A stretch of 47,920 bases of DNA. Origin: Alphaproteobacteria bacterium. Its GTDB lineage: Bacteria; Pseudomonadota; Alphaproteobacteria; Rhizobiales; Rhizobiaceae. The notes beneath the pieces are model-generated. The model did no database searches. It was given only the letters and a program-made list of their open reading frames with translations, and was not told the origin of the DNA. Positions 31,509-38,898 of this stretch are shown one piece after another. A program made the position numbers and the translations under genes. The DNA lies in the NCBI GenBank assembly GCA_024280375.1, contig JAJRQF010000104.1:1-47920 (forward strand), written 5' to 3'. How positions within the stretch are numbered: the first letter of the stretch is position 1; every line of letters begins with the position of its first letter.

Positions 31509-32681
31509 ATGAATAGCGAAAATCAGTTTGATGTGGTGATTATCGGCGGTGCCATTATGGGCACTTGCACCGCATGGTTTTTGCGTGAGGAAGGTTTTGC
31601 TGGCTCGATCGCTATTGTTGAAAAAGACAAGAGCTTTGCTAAAGCCTCAACCACACTTTCTGCCGGGGGCATTCGACAACAGTTTTCTGAAGTGGAAAAT
31701 ATTCGTCTTTCGCAGTTTGGTATTGCTTTTCTCCGCACGTTTGAAGATCGTTTCGCTACCGATCCCGGTTATAAGGAGCAGGGCTATCTGGTGCTTGCGG
31801 GCGATGAAGGCGCGGAAACGCTGGCGCAAAATTGCGCGCGCCAGATTGAAGCCGGTGCAAGTTCATTATTGCTATCTGCTGACGGTTTACGGCAGAAATT
31901 CCCCTTTCTCGACACATCAGATATTGCTGCTGGAATAATTGGCCTTAAGGGTGATGGCTGGTTTGATCCGCATTCAGTTTTAATGGCAATCAGAAGGCTA
32001 TTGCGCGGGCGTGATGTGGAATTTTTCGATGCTGAAGTTGTTGAAATTGAAAATAATATGGAAAAGGTGACAGCGGTAACTCTTGCGGATGGGCGTAAAA
32101 TATGTTGCTCGAAACTGGTTAATGCTGCCGGGCCTGCGGCAGGATATATTGCCTCTCTAGCCGGAATAGATTTACCGGTAGAGCCACGAAAACGCACAAT
32201 ATTTTCATTCGATTGTAAAACCGAGATTGCCGCCATGCCTTTGATCGTCGATATTTCTGGTGTCTGGGTGCGCCCGGAAGGGGTGGGTTTTATTTGCGGT
32301 GTTTCTCCACCACATGATCAGGATGGTGAGGCCAATGGGCAGGATTTTGAACCTGATTATGCATTGTTTGATGAGATAATCTGGCCCGCATTGGCCAGTC
32401 GTATTCCGGCCTATGAAGCAATCAAGATGGGCCATGCATGGGTGGGGCATTATGAATATAACACATTCGATCAAAATGCGATTGTCGGGCCTCATCCTCG
32501 CTTGAGCAATTTTTACTTTATCAATGGCTTTTCCGGCCATGGTATTCAGCAGGCTCCGGCAGCCGGGCGGGCGCTGGCCGAGCATATTGTGCATGGTGGC
32601 TATAAATCTATAGATTGCTCGAGGTTTTCCTTTGACAGGTTATTGCGCAATGAGCCGTTTTTAGAGCGCGGGATAATTTAG
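31509..32681 (+). CDS. FAD-dependent oxidoreductase (DAO family)
   Basis: A flavoprotein of 390 residues of the D-amino acid oxidase/glycine oxidase/sarcosine oxidase type. The FAD-binding Rossmann motif is DVVIIGGAIMGTCTAWFL (the usual third Gly of GGG is Ala here), followed by STTLSAGGIRQQFS (flavin contact), KLVNAAGPAAG and, near the end, FYFINGFSGHGIQQAPAAGRALAEHI. Such enzymes oxidise amino acids or N-methylated amines and reduce oxygen or a quinone. The start at 31509 gives a standard N-terminus (MNSENQFDVVIIGG). It appears to be transcribed alone; the substrate cannot be read. Confidence 0.88.
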   Translation: MNSENQFDVVIIGGAIMGTCTAWFLREEGFAGSIAIVEKDKSFAKASTTLSAGGIRQQFSEVENIRLSQFGIAFLRTFEDRFATDPGYKEQGYLVLAGDEGAETLAQNCARQIEAGASSLLLSADGLRQKFPFLDTSDIAAGIIGLKGDGWFDPHSVLMAIRRLLRGRDVEFFDAEVVEIENNMEKVTAVTLADGRKICCSKLVNAAGPAAGYIASLAGIDLPVEPRKRTIFSFDCKTEIAAMPLIVDISGVWVRPEGVGFICGVSPPHDQDGEANGQDFEPDYALFDEIIWPALASRIPAYEAIKMGHAWVGHYEYNTFDQNAIVGPHPRLSNFYFINGFSGHGIQQAPAAGRALAEHIVHGGYKSIDCSRFSFDRLLRNEPFLERGII

Positions 32682-32737
32682 CCAGCAACCGCGAATAGTG
32701 GTTCGAATCTGTTTGTGAGCCTATGACCTATTGCGTG

Positions 32738-32776
32738 TCCGTCTTTGACGGAATTGCTCAAATTTCTTTCGCTCAC
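32738..32776. repeat. Nested hairpins before structured repeat copy B
   Basis: TCCGTC (32738-32743) pairs with GACGGA (32747-32752) in a 3-nt-loop hairpin. Outside it, GTGAGC at 32715-32720 can pair with GCTCAC at 32771-32776. The 226-bp gap between the FAD oxidoreductase and dctM holds no gene. Confidence 0.45.
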
Positions 32777-32801
32777 GGCCATTTGGTGCTTTTCTAGCGG
32801 C

Positions 32802-32840
32802 TCAAGTTTTGCGCTTCGCGTTGCTCAACGTGCAACTTGA
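32802..32840. repeat. Structured intergenic repeat, copy B
   Basis: TCAAGTT, a TT bulge and GCGC pair with GTGC and AACTTGA around a 15-nt loop (32815-32829). It shares bulge, inner stem and loop ends with copy A at 1487-1529, while the outer stem differs yet remains paired. Confidence 0.6.
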
Positions 32841-32907
32841 ACTACGCCCCAACGGAGGCTTGATCATGGATTGTTGTCTATGATCAAATGCCGTGAGCTT
32901 ATCAAAG

Positions 32908-34182
32908 CTATTTAAATCCATAGGCAATTGTAAGCGCCAGGCCTTGCCAGAACCATAGTAAAATGGCGGTGGAAAGCATCATCAAAGCAAACGGCCATGC
33001 GCCTTTGACCACCTCTTCCAGCCGTGCCTTGCCAACCGCTTGAATGATAAACAGGTTTAATCCAACTGGCGGAGTAATAAGTGCGGTCTCAATCAGCACC
33101 ACGAAGAATATGCCGAACCAGATCGGGTCAATGCCAACCATTTGCAGGGCCGGGAAAAGCACCGGCACCATGATCAGCAGCATGGAAAGCGATTCCAGAA
33201 AAAATCCGATAATCAGTAATACGCCGCCGACGGCGAGCATAAACAAAGTCGGGTCGGTAATATTGCTGGTCAGCAGTTCTGAAATATCTTGTGGAATTTG
33301 GTAAAGCGTAATCGCGTAGGAAAACACTTTGGCGCCGGCGATGATGAGGAAAATCATCGTGGTGGTTTTCATCGCGTCGTAAGTGGCGTCTTTGAGCTTT
33401 TGCCAATTCATCCGGCCCATGGAAAATGTGATGATGATGGCCAGAACAAAGCCAACTCCGGCGCTTTCAGATGGGGTGGCGATGCCCATATAGATCGAAC
33501 CTATAATGGCGACCGCGAGCCCAACAGTTGGCAGGGCCATAAGGCTTGCTTTGCGCCTTACCTGCCAGCTGGCTTTTTCAAGATTTTGTTGGGTGCCTTT
33601 TGTGCGGGCATAAATGATTGAATATAGAATAAATATGCTGGCCAAAAACAGACCCGGACCGATACCCGCAAGGAAAAGTGTCGGGATCGAGGCTTCGGTT
33701 ATAATGCCGTAAATAATCAGTGGGATTGAGGGTGGAATGAGGATGCCCAATGTGCCACCGGCCGCAAGCAGGCCCAGCACAAACGGGCGGTCATAGCCGC
33801 GCTTGGTCATTTCAGGAATGGCCACAGTGCCGATGGTTGCAGCGGTCGCAACGGAGGAACCGGATACGGCTGAAAACATGCCGCAGGACAAGATTGTAGC
33901 AACGCCCAATCCGCCTGGCCAGTGGCCGACCCAGCTTTGTACGGCGGCGAATAAATCGCGCCCGACATTGCCTTTCAACAGCACGTTTGACATCAGCAGG
34001 AACATCGGCACGGCCAGTAGTTCGAATGAATCCATCGTGCCATACAATCGCTGCGGCACGGCGTTTAGCGGCAGCGGGAAATACCACAGCAGAAATACAC
34101 CCAGCGCGCCCATGGCAAAGGCCACCGGAACCCGCAATATCAGCAAGGCCAAAAGGGCCAATATGATGATGGCTGCCGACAT
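32908..34182 (-). CDS. dctM: TRAP transporter large permease (DctM)
   Basis: A membrane protein of 424 residues with about 12 hydrophobic segments, the DctM subunit that carries the Na+-coupled transport path of TRAP systems. Family stretches include LLAVPMFLLMSNVLLKGNVGRDLF, SGSSVATAATIGTVAIPEMTKRGYD, GGTLGILIPPSIPLIIYG and LITPPVGLNLFII. It starts 4 bp after the DctQ stop codon and is the last gene of dctP-dctQ-dctM. Confidence 0.95.
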   Translation of the reverse strand: MSAAIIILALLALLILRVPVAFAMGALGVFLLWYFPLPLNAVPQRLYGTMDSFELLAVPMFLLMSNVLLKGNVGRDLFAAVQSWVGHWPGGLGVATILSCGMFSAVSGSSVATAATIGTVAIPEMTKRGYDRPFVLGLLAAGGTLGILIPPSIPLIIYGIITEASIPTLFLAGIGPGLFLASIFILYSIIYARTKGTQQNLEKASWQVRRKASLMALPTVGLAVAIIGSIYMGIATPSESAGVGFVLAIIITFSMGRMNWQKLKDATYDAMKTTTMIFLIIAGAKVFSYAITLYQIPQDISELLTSNITDPTLFMLAVGGVLLIIGFFLESLSMLLIMVPVLFPALQMVGIDPIWFGIFFVVLIETALITPPVGLNLFIIQAVGKARLEEVVKGAWPFALMMLSTAILLWFWQGLALTIAYGFK

Positions 34183-34186
34183 CTAC

Positions 34187-34693
34187 CTAGTGCGCTCCAT
34201 CCAGAACATCTTTATCGGGAATACCGATTGTCCAGACTTTGATGATTTCGACAATTGCCTGCAAAAGAAGCAGGCCGAAGCCTACCCATATGGAGGCATG
34301 GGTGAGCCATTTTGGCGTGCCAAGATAGCTATCGGTTGTGTGGCCTTTCAGCGTTGCCTTGAGCCATAATTCGTAGCCGTACCATGCGGCGACGGCACAA
34401 AATATAATGATGACCAACAGCGAAAAAGTCTCGATAATCTTGCGCAAGGTGGATTTTGTGTCTCGAAAGGCAATATCAATGACAATCATTTCGCGGTGTT
34501 TGAGGGCAAAGCCACCGGCAAGATAAGCTGCCCAAATTTGTGCAATGCGCGCGGTCTCGTCGACCCAGATTGTCGGGGCGGTAAACACATAGCGCATAAA
34601 AACTTCATAGGTGATGATCAAACCGACGGCAAAAAACATCCAGGCGGCAAAACGGCCGGCAAATTCGGATAATTGGTCGATGATTTTGATCAT
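34187..34693 (-). CDS. dctQ: TRAP transporter small permease (DctQ)
   Basis: A protein of 168 residues with four membrane helices and the DctQ pattern EVFMRYVFTAPTIWVDETARIAQIWAAYLAGGFALKHREMIVIDI. It pairs with DctM in the membrane. The ATG at 34693 fits the family N-terminus; it has no clear ribosome site, and a hairpin lies just ahead of it, so expression may depend on the upstream gene. Confidence 0.9.
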   Translation of the reverse strand: MIKIIDQLSEFAGRFAAWMFFAVGLIITYEVFMRYVFTAPTIWVDETARIAQIWAAYLAGGFALKHREMIVIDIAFRDTKSTLRKIIETFSLLVIIIFCAVAAWYGYELWLKATLKGHTTDSYLGTPKWLTHASIWVGFGLLLLQAIVEIIKVWTIGIPDKDVLDGAH

Positions 34694-34708
34694 GGGGGTG
34701 ATTAATGA

Positions 34709-34736
34709 CGCCCCGTCAAATAGCAATGACGGGGCG
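34709..34736 (-). promoter_or_regulatory. Hairpin between dctP and dctQ
   Basis: CGCCCCGTCA (34709-34718) pairs with TGACGGGGCG (34727-34736), a 10-bp stem with an 8-nt loop. It lies 17 bp after the dctP stop codon in the direction of transcription and has no T-run after it. This fits an mRNA-protecting or partly terminating stem that keeps dctP expression above that of the permeases. Confidence 0.6.
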
Positions 34737-34752
34737 CTTTCGTTTGTTTATC

Positions 34753-35742
34753 TTACAGACCTTTGGCGGCTTCAATGGCTTTAACAGCAACTTCACCGCG
34801 TTCGTTAGCAAATTTGTCGACCACTGATTTGGTGGCTTCAACCCATACGGCGCGTTCCTCTGCGGTCAGTTCAACCACATTGATTTTGCCAGCAACTTCT
34901 TTCACTACAGCGGCCTCACCGCCATAGACTTCATCACGCAGTTGTTTTTCAACAATTGCTGCAGCCTTGGTGATGATTGCCTGATTTTTAGCGGAAAGCG
35001 AATTGAAGAAGTCGTTATTCATGACGGCGACAAATTCAATCGCGCTGTCATAGGAAAGGGTCATGTTGTCCATAACTTCATAGAGCTTACGGCTTTTAAC
35101 CGCAGAAGCACCGGTCATGCCCACATCAACGGCGCCCTGCTGATAGGCAAGAAACTGTTTTGAACCGGACATAAGAGTTGGTGCGCCACCAAGTGCTTCA
35201 ACCGTCCAGCCCAGAACCTTGCCATAGGTGCGGACTTTTTTGCCCTTCAAATCTGCAGGGGTGCGAATTGGCTTGCCCTTGTTGAGATAGACATTACGAC
35301 CAAATGCCTGCCACCACAAAACCTTGGCGCCGGTTTCTTTAACAACTGCGGCATCAAGAATGTTGCGCATAGTGGAACCGTTTGCAACGGCTGCGCGCAA
35401 ATGAGCTTCATCGCGGAAGAAGAATGGCAGATTTATAATTTCAACCGCTGGTACGGAACCGGCAAAGCGACCCAAAAATGCGGAGCCTGCTTCAATTGCA
35501 CCAGAACCCACGGCTTCAGGTACTTGTTTGTCCTTGTAAAGCTGGGCGGATGGGAACAATTGCAGCTTCAGATCGCCACCGGATTCTTTCTCGATGATTT
35601 CTTTAAAGGCAATCCAGTTTTTGCCCAGGGAATGGGTTGCGGGCAATTGCAGGGTTACCTTGATGGTGGTTTCTGCCTGAGCTGCAATTGACGCGCCCAA
35701 AATCAGAGCGCCGGCCAATGCTGTTTTAATCAATGATTTCAT
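34753..35742 (-). CDS. dctP: TRAP transporter substrate-binding protein (DctP)
   Basis: A periplasmic binding protein of 329 residues with signal peptide MKSLIKTALAGALILGASIAAQA. The DctP-family features include ATHSLGKNWIAFKEIIEKESGGDLKLQLFPSAQL, the conserved Arg segment around KGKKVRTYGKVLG and QQGAVDVGMTGASAVKSRKLYEV. These proteins bind organic acids such as C4-dicarboxylates, sialic acid, ectoine or 2-oxo acids; the ligand cannot be chosen from the sequence. GGGAG lies 6 nt ahead of the start. It is the first gene of the dctPQM unit. Confidence 0.93.
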   Translation of the reverse strand: MKSLIKTALAGALILGASIAAQAETTIKVTLQLPATHSLGKNWIAFKEIIEKESGGDLKLQLFPSAQLYKDKQVPEAVGSGAIEAGSAFLGRFAGSVPAVEIINLPFFFRDEAHLRAAVANGSTMRNILDAAVVKETGAKVLWWQAFGRNVYLNKGKPIRTPADLKGKKVRTYGKVLGWTVEALGGAPTLMSGSKQFLAYQQGAVDVGMTGASAVKSRKLYEVMDNMTLSYDSAIEFVAVMNNDFFNSLSAKNQAIITKAAAIVEKQLRDEVYGGEAAVVKEVAGKINVVELTAEERAVWVEATKSVVDKFANERGEVAVKAIEAAKGL

Positions 35743-35764
35743 AATGTTCTCCCGGTTTGGTTTT

Positions 35765-35770
35765 ATTATA
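35765..35770 (-). promoter_or_regulatory. Possible -10 box of the dctPQM operon
   Basis: On the minus strand this reads TATAAT and lies 23 bp ahead of the dctP start codon. A TTGACA occurs further up on the same strand (about 35793-35798), but the spacing of 22 nt is too long, so the pair may not work together. Confidence 0.35.
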
Positions 35771-35791
35771 GGGTTTTTGTATTCTTATTTT

Positions 35792-35828
35792 ATGTCAATA
35801 ACACTGACATTTATTCTGACTTTCGTCA
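35792..35828. promoter_or_regulatory. Two palindromes in the dctP-leuD intergenic region
   Basis: ATGTCA (35792-35797) and TGACAT (35805-35810) form an inverted pair with a 7-nt spacer; 6 bp further comes TGACTTTCGTCA (35817-35828), a second inverted TGAC/GTCA pair. Both lie between divergent promoters and overlap the possible -35 area of dctP, which suggests a regulator site. Confidence 0.45.
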
Positions 35829-35846
35829 AACCTGTTTGTAAATTGC

Positions 35847-35852
35847 TATAAT
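35847..35852 (+). promoter_or_regulatory. Candidate -10 box (TATAAT) for leuD
   Basis: A perfect TATAAT lies 146 bp ahead of the leuD start codon; the matching -35 would be near GTCAAA (35825-35830, spacing 16), which is a poor match. It would produce a leader of about 140 nt containing the hairpin at 35880-35917. Confidence 0.4.
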
Positions 35853-35879
35853 TGCTCACCATTGTAAATTGGGAATATT

Positions 35880-35926
35880 GCAGCTGGGCAAATTTAAATG
35901 GTAATTTGCATAGCTGCGGCCTTTTT
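35880..35926 (+). promoter_or_regulatory. Terminator-like hairpin in the leuD leader
   Basis: GCAGCT (35880-35885) pairs with AGCTGC (35912-35917), and inside it GCAAATT (35888-35894) pairs with AATTTGC (35903-35909), with a 2x2 internal mismatch and an 8-nt loop. GGCC and five T follow. Such a stem plus T-run ahead of a leucine gene is the layout of an attenuator. Confidence 0.5.
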
Positions 35927-35997
35927 GAACTATCTCTCGACCTTGGCCAATCTTGTGGTATATGGTTGGCAAAATTACAGAAACAGGATCTGGTATC

Positions 35998-36603
35998 ATG
36001 GAAAAATTCAACAAATTGACCGGCGTTGCTGCCCCTATGCCAATCATCAATGTTGATACGGATATGATTATTCCGAAAGACTATCTGAAAACCATCAAGC
36101 GCACCGGTCTTGGCGAAGGTCTGTTTGCCGAAATGCGGTTTAATGAGGACGGGTCGGAGAACCCAGATTTTGTGCTCAATCAACCAGCATACCGCAAGGC
36201 GGAAATTCTGGTTGCTGGCGATAATTTTGGTTGCGGTTCAAGCCGTGAGCATGCGCCGTGGGCGTTGCTTGATTTTGGCATTCGTTGTGTGATTTCAACC
36301 AGCTTTGCTGATATCTTTTATAACAATTGCTTCAAGAACGGTATTTTGCCGATCATGGTTTCCGAAGACGAGTTGGAAAAATTACTTGATGACGCAAGTC
36401 GCGGTGCGAATGCTACCTTGTCAGTTGATCTTGAAACGCAGGAAATCAAAGGCCCGGACGGGGGTACAATTTCATTTGATATTGATGAATTTAAAAAACA
36501 TTGCCTGCTGAACGGACTTGATGACATTGGTTTGACCATGGAAAAAATTGCCAGCATTGATGCTTTTGAAGCTGATCTGGGCGACCGTCGCCCCTGGGTT
36601 TAA
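35998..36603 (+). CDS. leuD: 3-isopropylmalate dehydratase small subunit
   Basis: A protein of 201 residues that forms, with LeuC, the iron-sulfur isomerase of leucine synthesis (2- to 3-isopropylmalate). It shows the LeuD swivelling-domain features: N-terminal [44 protein letters not shown] and [17 protein letters not shown]. The start at 35998 gives the standard N-terminus MEKFNKLTG. LeuC is not in the window. It is followed by a RidA gene and leuB on the same strand (gaps 37 and 36 bp), so the three are probably one operon. Confidence 0.95.
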   Translation: MEKFNKLTGVAAPMPIINVDTDMIIPKDYLKTIKRTGLGEGLFAEMRFNEDGSENPDFVLNQPAYRKAEILVAGDNFGCGSSREHAPWALLDFGIRCVISTSFADIFYNNCFKNGILPIMVSEDELEKLLDDASRGANATLSVDLETQEIKGPDGGTISFDIDEFKKHCLLNGLDDIGLTMEKIASIDAFEADLGDRRPWV

Positions 36604-36640
36604 GCGGTGGCTGAAAAGTAATCCTGTAAAGGCTTTCACG

Positions 36641-37042
36641 ATGAGCAAATCAAATCGAAAATTGATCTCTACCGGCTACCCGCTTGAAAAACAGGCGGGC
36701 TATTCGCGTGCGGTTGCAATTGATACGCCGGATGATCACTGGTGTTTTGTTGCCGGCACCACCGGATATGATTATGAAAAGTTGATTATGCCGGATGCGG
36801 TGAAAGATCAGGCGCGCAATTGTTTTGAGACCATCAAATCAGCTCTGAATGAGGCAGGTTTTTCGTTGAGTGATGTTGTGCGGGCAAATTATATCGTAAC
36901 AGACGCGCAATATGTTGATGATGTATTTGCCATAACCGGTGAGTATTTTGGCGAAATTCGACCTGCTGCAACCATGATCCTTGCCGGATTGATTAAACCC
37001 GAAATGAAGATTGAAATCGAGGTCACCGCCTATCGCGGATAG
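36641..37042 (+). CDS. RidA family protein
   Basis: A protein of 133 residues of the RidA (YjgF/YER057c/UK114) family. Its core has YSRAVAIDTPDDHWCFVAGTTGYD, QARNCFETIKSALNEAGFSLSDVVRANYIVTD and the C-terminal RPAATMILAGLIKPEMKIEIEVTAYR with the conserved Arg-Pro. Canonical RidA hydrolyses reactive 2-aminoacrylate-type enamines and protects PLP enzymes of branched-chain amino acid synthesis. The start is set by AAAGG ahead of 36641. Its place between leuD and leuB suggests that it supports leucine synthesis, though it is not the archetypal RidA in sequence. Confidence 0.88.
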   Translation: MSKSNRKLISTGYPLEKQAGYSRAVAIDTPDDHWCFVAGTTGYDYEKLIMPDAVKDQARNCFETIKSALNEAGFSLSDVVRANYIVTDAQYVDDVFAITGEYFGEIRPAATMILAGLIKPEMKIEIEVTAYRG

Positions 37043-37078
37043 CTGGCCTTACCCTCCCAACGAATAAGGAAAAACCAG

Positions 37079-38191
37079 ATGGCAAGCCGTAAACTTTTTC
37101 TCCTGCCCGGTGATGGCATTGGCCCTGAAGCCATGGCTGAAGTGCGCAAACTCATTTCCTGGATGAATGACAACCTCTCCACCGGATTTGAAACCAGCGA
37201 AGGTCTGGTTGGTGGTGCTGCATATGATGATCATGGTCAGGCCATTTCTGACGCGGATATGGAACAGGCAATGTCTGCTGATGCGGTGCTGTTTGGTGCT
37301 GTTGGCGGGCCTAAATGGGACGATGTTTCCTATGATGTGCGCCCGGAAGCCGGTCTTTTGCGCTTGCGCAAGGATATGGAGCTTTTTGCTAATTTGCGTC
37401 CGGCGATTTGCTACCCGGCACTTGCTAATTCGTCGTCTCTGCGCCCGGAAGTGGTGGAAGGCCTTGATATTTTGATCATCCGCGAACTAACTGGCGGTGT
37501 CTATTTTGGTGAACCGAAAGAAATTACTGATCTTGGCAATGGGCAAAAACGTGCGGTTGATACGCAAGTATATGACACGTTTGAAATTGAGCGCATTACC
37601 CGCGTTGCCTTTGATCTGGCCAAAACCCGCAAGGGCAAGGTGACCTCGATGGAAAAACGCAATGTGATGGTTTCCGGCGTGTTGTGGAACGAGGTTGTTA
37701 CCAAGGTCCACGGGGAAGAGTATGCCGATCTTGAGCTGGAACACATGCTGGCTGATGCCGGCGGAATGCAGCTTGTGCGTTGGCCCAAACAGTTCGATGT
37801 GATTGTCACAGACAATCTGTTTGGTGATATGTTGTCAGATGTGGCGGCAATGTTGACCGGCTCGCTTGGCATGTTGCCATCGGCTTCGCTTGGTGCGCCG
37901 GACCCGATTACTGGAGCACGAAAAGCACTTTATGAGCCTGTGCATGGTTCTGCCCCTGATATTGCCGGCACCGGTGCGGCCAATCCAATTGCGATGATTG
38001 CTTCTTTTGCCATGTGCATGCGCTATTCATTCGATATGATTGATGCGGCCGACCGGTTGGAAAAAGCCATATCCAACGTGCTGGAAAAAGGCTTGCGTAC
38101 CGCCGATATTATGTCAGACGGCATGACCAAGGTTAGCACAAGTGAAATGGGCGATGCGGTGATCGCAGAATTTGAAGGCCTTTCGCTTTAA
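37079..38191 (+). CDS. leuB: 3-isopropylmalate dehydrogenase
   Basis: This dehydrogenase of 370 residues oxidises 3-isopropylmalate with NAD+ and releases CO2 in leucine synthesis. The family features are [23 protein letters not shown], the substrate-binding [33 protein letters not shown], the [30 protein letters not shown] run and [28 protein letters not shown] precedes the start. It is the third gene of leuD-ridA-leuB. Confidence 0.97.
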   Translation: MASRKLFLLPGDGIGPEAMAEVRKLISWMNDNLSTGFETSEGLVGGAAYDDHGQAISDADMEQAMSADAVLFGAVGGPKWDDVSYDVRPEAGLLRLRKDMELFANLRPAICYPALANSSSLRPEVVEGLDILIIRELTGGVYFGEPKEITDLGNGQKRAVDTQVYDTFEIERITRVAFDLAKTRKGKVTSMEKRNVMVSGVLWNEVVTKVHGEEYADLELEHMLADAGGMQLVRWPKQFDVIVTDNLFGDMLSDVAAMLTGSLGMLPSASLGAPDPITGARKALYEPVHGSAPDIAGTGAANPIAMIASFAMCMRYSFDMIDAADRLEKAISNVLEKGLRTADIMSDGMTKVSTSEMGDAVIAEFEGLSL

Positions 38192-38210
38192 ATTAGCTCA
38201 GGGTTAATCC

Positions 38211-38612
38211 ATGCATCCGTTCAAAAACAATGATGTGGCTGAAAAATACCAGGCGCTGCCAAAGGCGCTTGGTGGGAAACTTTACGCTTTACGTGAAATG
38301 ATCTTTGATCTTGCCGTTTCCACCAAAGGGGTGGGCGCGATCGAAGAAAGTTTGAAATGGGATACACCTTCCTATCAAACAGTTCGTCCCAAAAGCGGTA
38401 CGCCCATTCGGTTGGCGGCGATGGTGGATAAAAACCAGTATGGCCTTTATGTCCATTGCCAGACCACGCTGATTTCAGACTTTCGGGAAATCTATCCTGA
38501 TCAATTTTCTTTTGAGAAAAATCGCGGCATTATTTTTAATCTGGATGATGAGATTGCCGAGGAAGAATTGCGGCACTGTATTTCAATGGCGCTGACATAT
38601 CATTTGAAGTGA
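38211..38612 (+). CDS. DUF1801 protein
   Basis: A protein of 133 residues with the DUF1801 pattern: an N-terminal helix pair (NDVAEKYQALPKALGGKLYALREMIFDLA), then EESLKWDTPSYQTV, then the strand region RLAAMVDKNQYGLYVHCQTTLISDFREIYP and C-terminal helix EEELRHCISMALTYHLK. These proteins have an iron-sulfur frataxin-like (YdhG) fold of unclear function. It starts 19 bp after leuB, so read-through from the leucine operon is possible. Confidence 0.85.
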   Translation: MHPFKNNDVAEKYQALPKALGGKLYALREMIFDLAVSTKGVGAIEESLKWDTPSYQTVRPKSGTPIRLAAMVDKNQYGLYVHCQTTLISDFREIYPDQFSFEKNRGIIFNLDDEIAEEELRHCISMALTYHLK

Positions 38613-38679
38613 TGGGGTCTTGACCCAAAGGTCCATAATGCACAACTTGAATTACCGTGATTGACAAATACATTAACGC

Positions 38680-38828
38680 CGTCATGCCCGCGCAGGCGGG
38701 TATCCATGGGCGTTTGCGATAAACTCTATGATAATTGTGTAAATTCTATCTGACAGCGTATGGGTGTAATCCATATTACTTAGAGGTAGTTGATGGTCGC
38801 GTGGATACCCGCCTGCGCGGGCATGACG
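38680..38828. repeat. Inverted pair of 27-bp palindromic repeats (MITE-like)
   Basis: The 27-bp arm at 38680-38706 (CGTCATGCCCGCGCAGGCGG, then GTATCCA) recurs perfectly inverted at 38802-38828. Each arm contains its own stem, CCCGC/GCGGG around GCAG. The 95-bp interior has no gene. Repeats with this GTCATNCCCGCG core are common in many bacterial genomes (compare the neisserial dRS3 type), and two in inverted order make a small element-like unit. I do not see a clear target-site duplication. Confidence 0.65.
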
Positions 38829-38898
38829 ACTGTAGTTTGATTGGACTTATATCGGTTAGCAATGAACTTAACAGAGTTGATGACAGTGGGGGCAGCAC

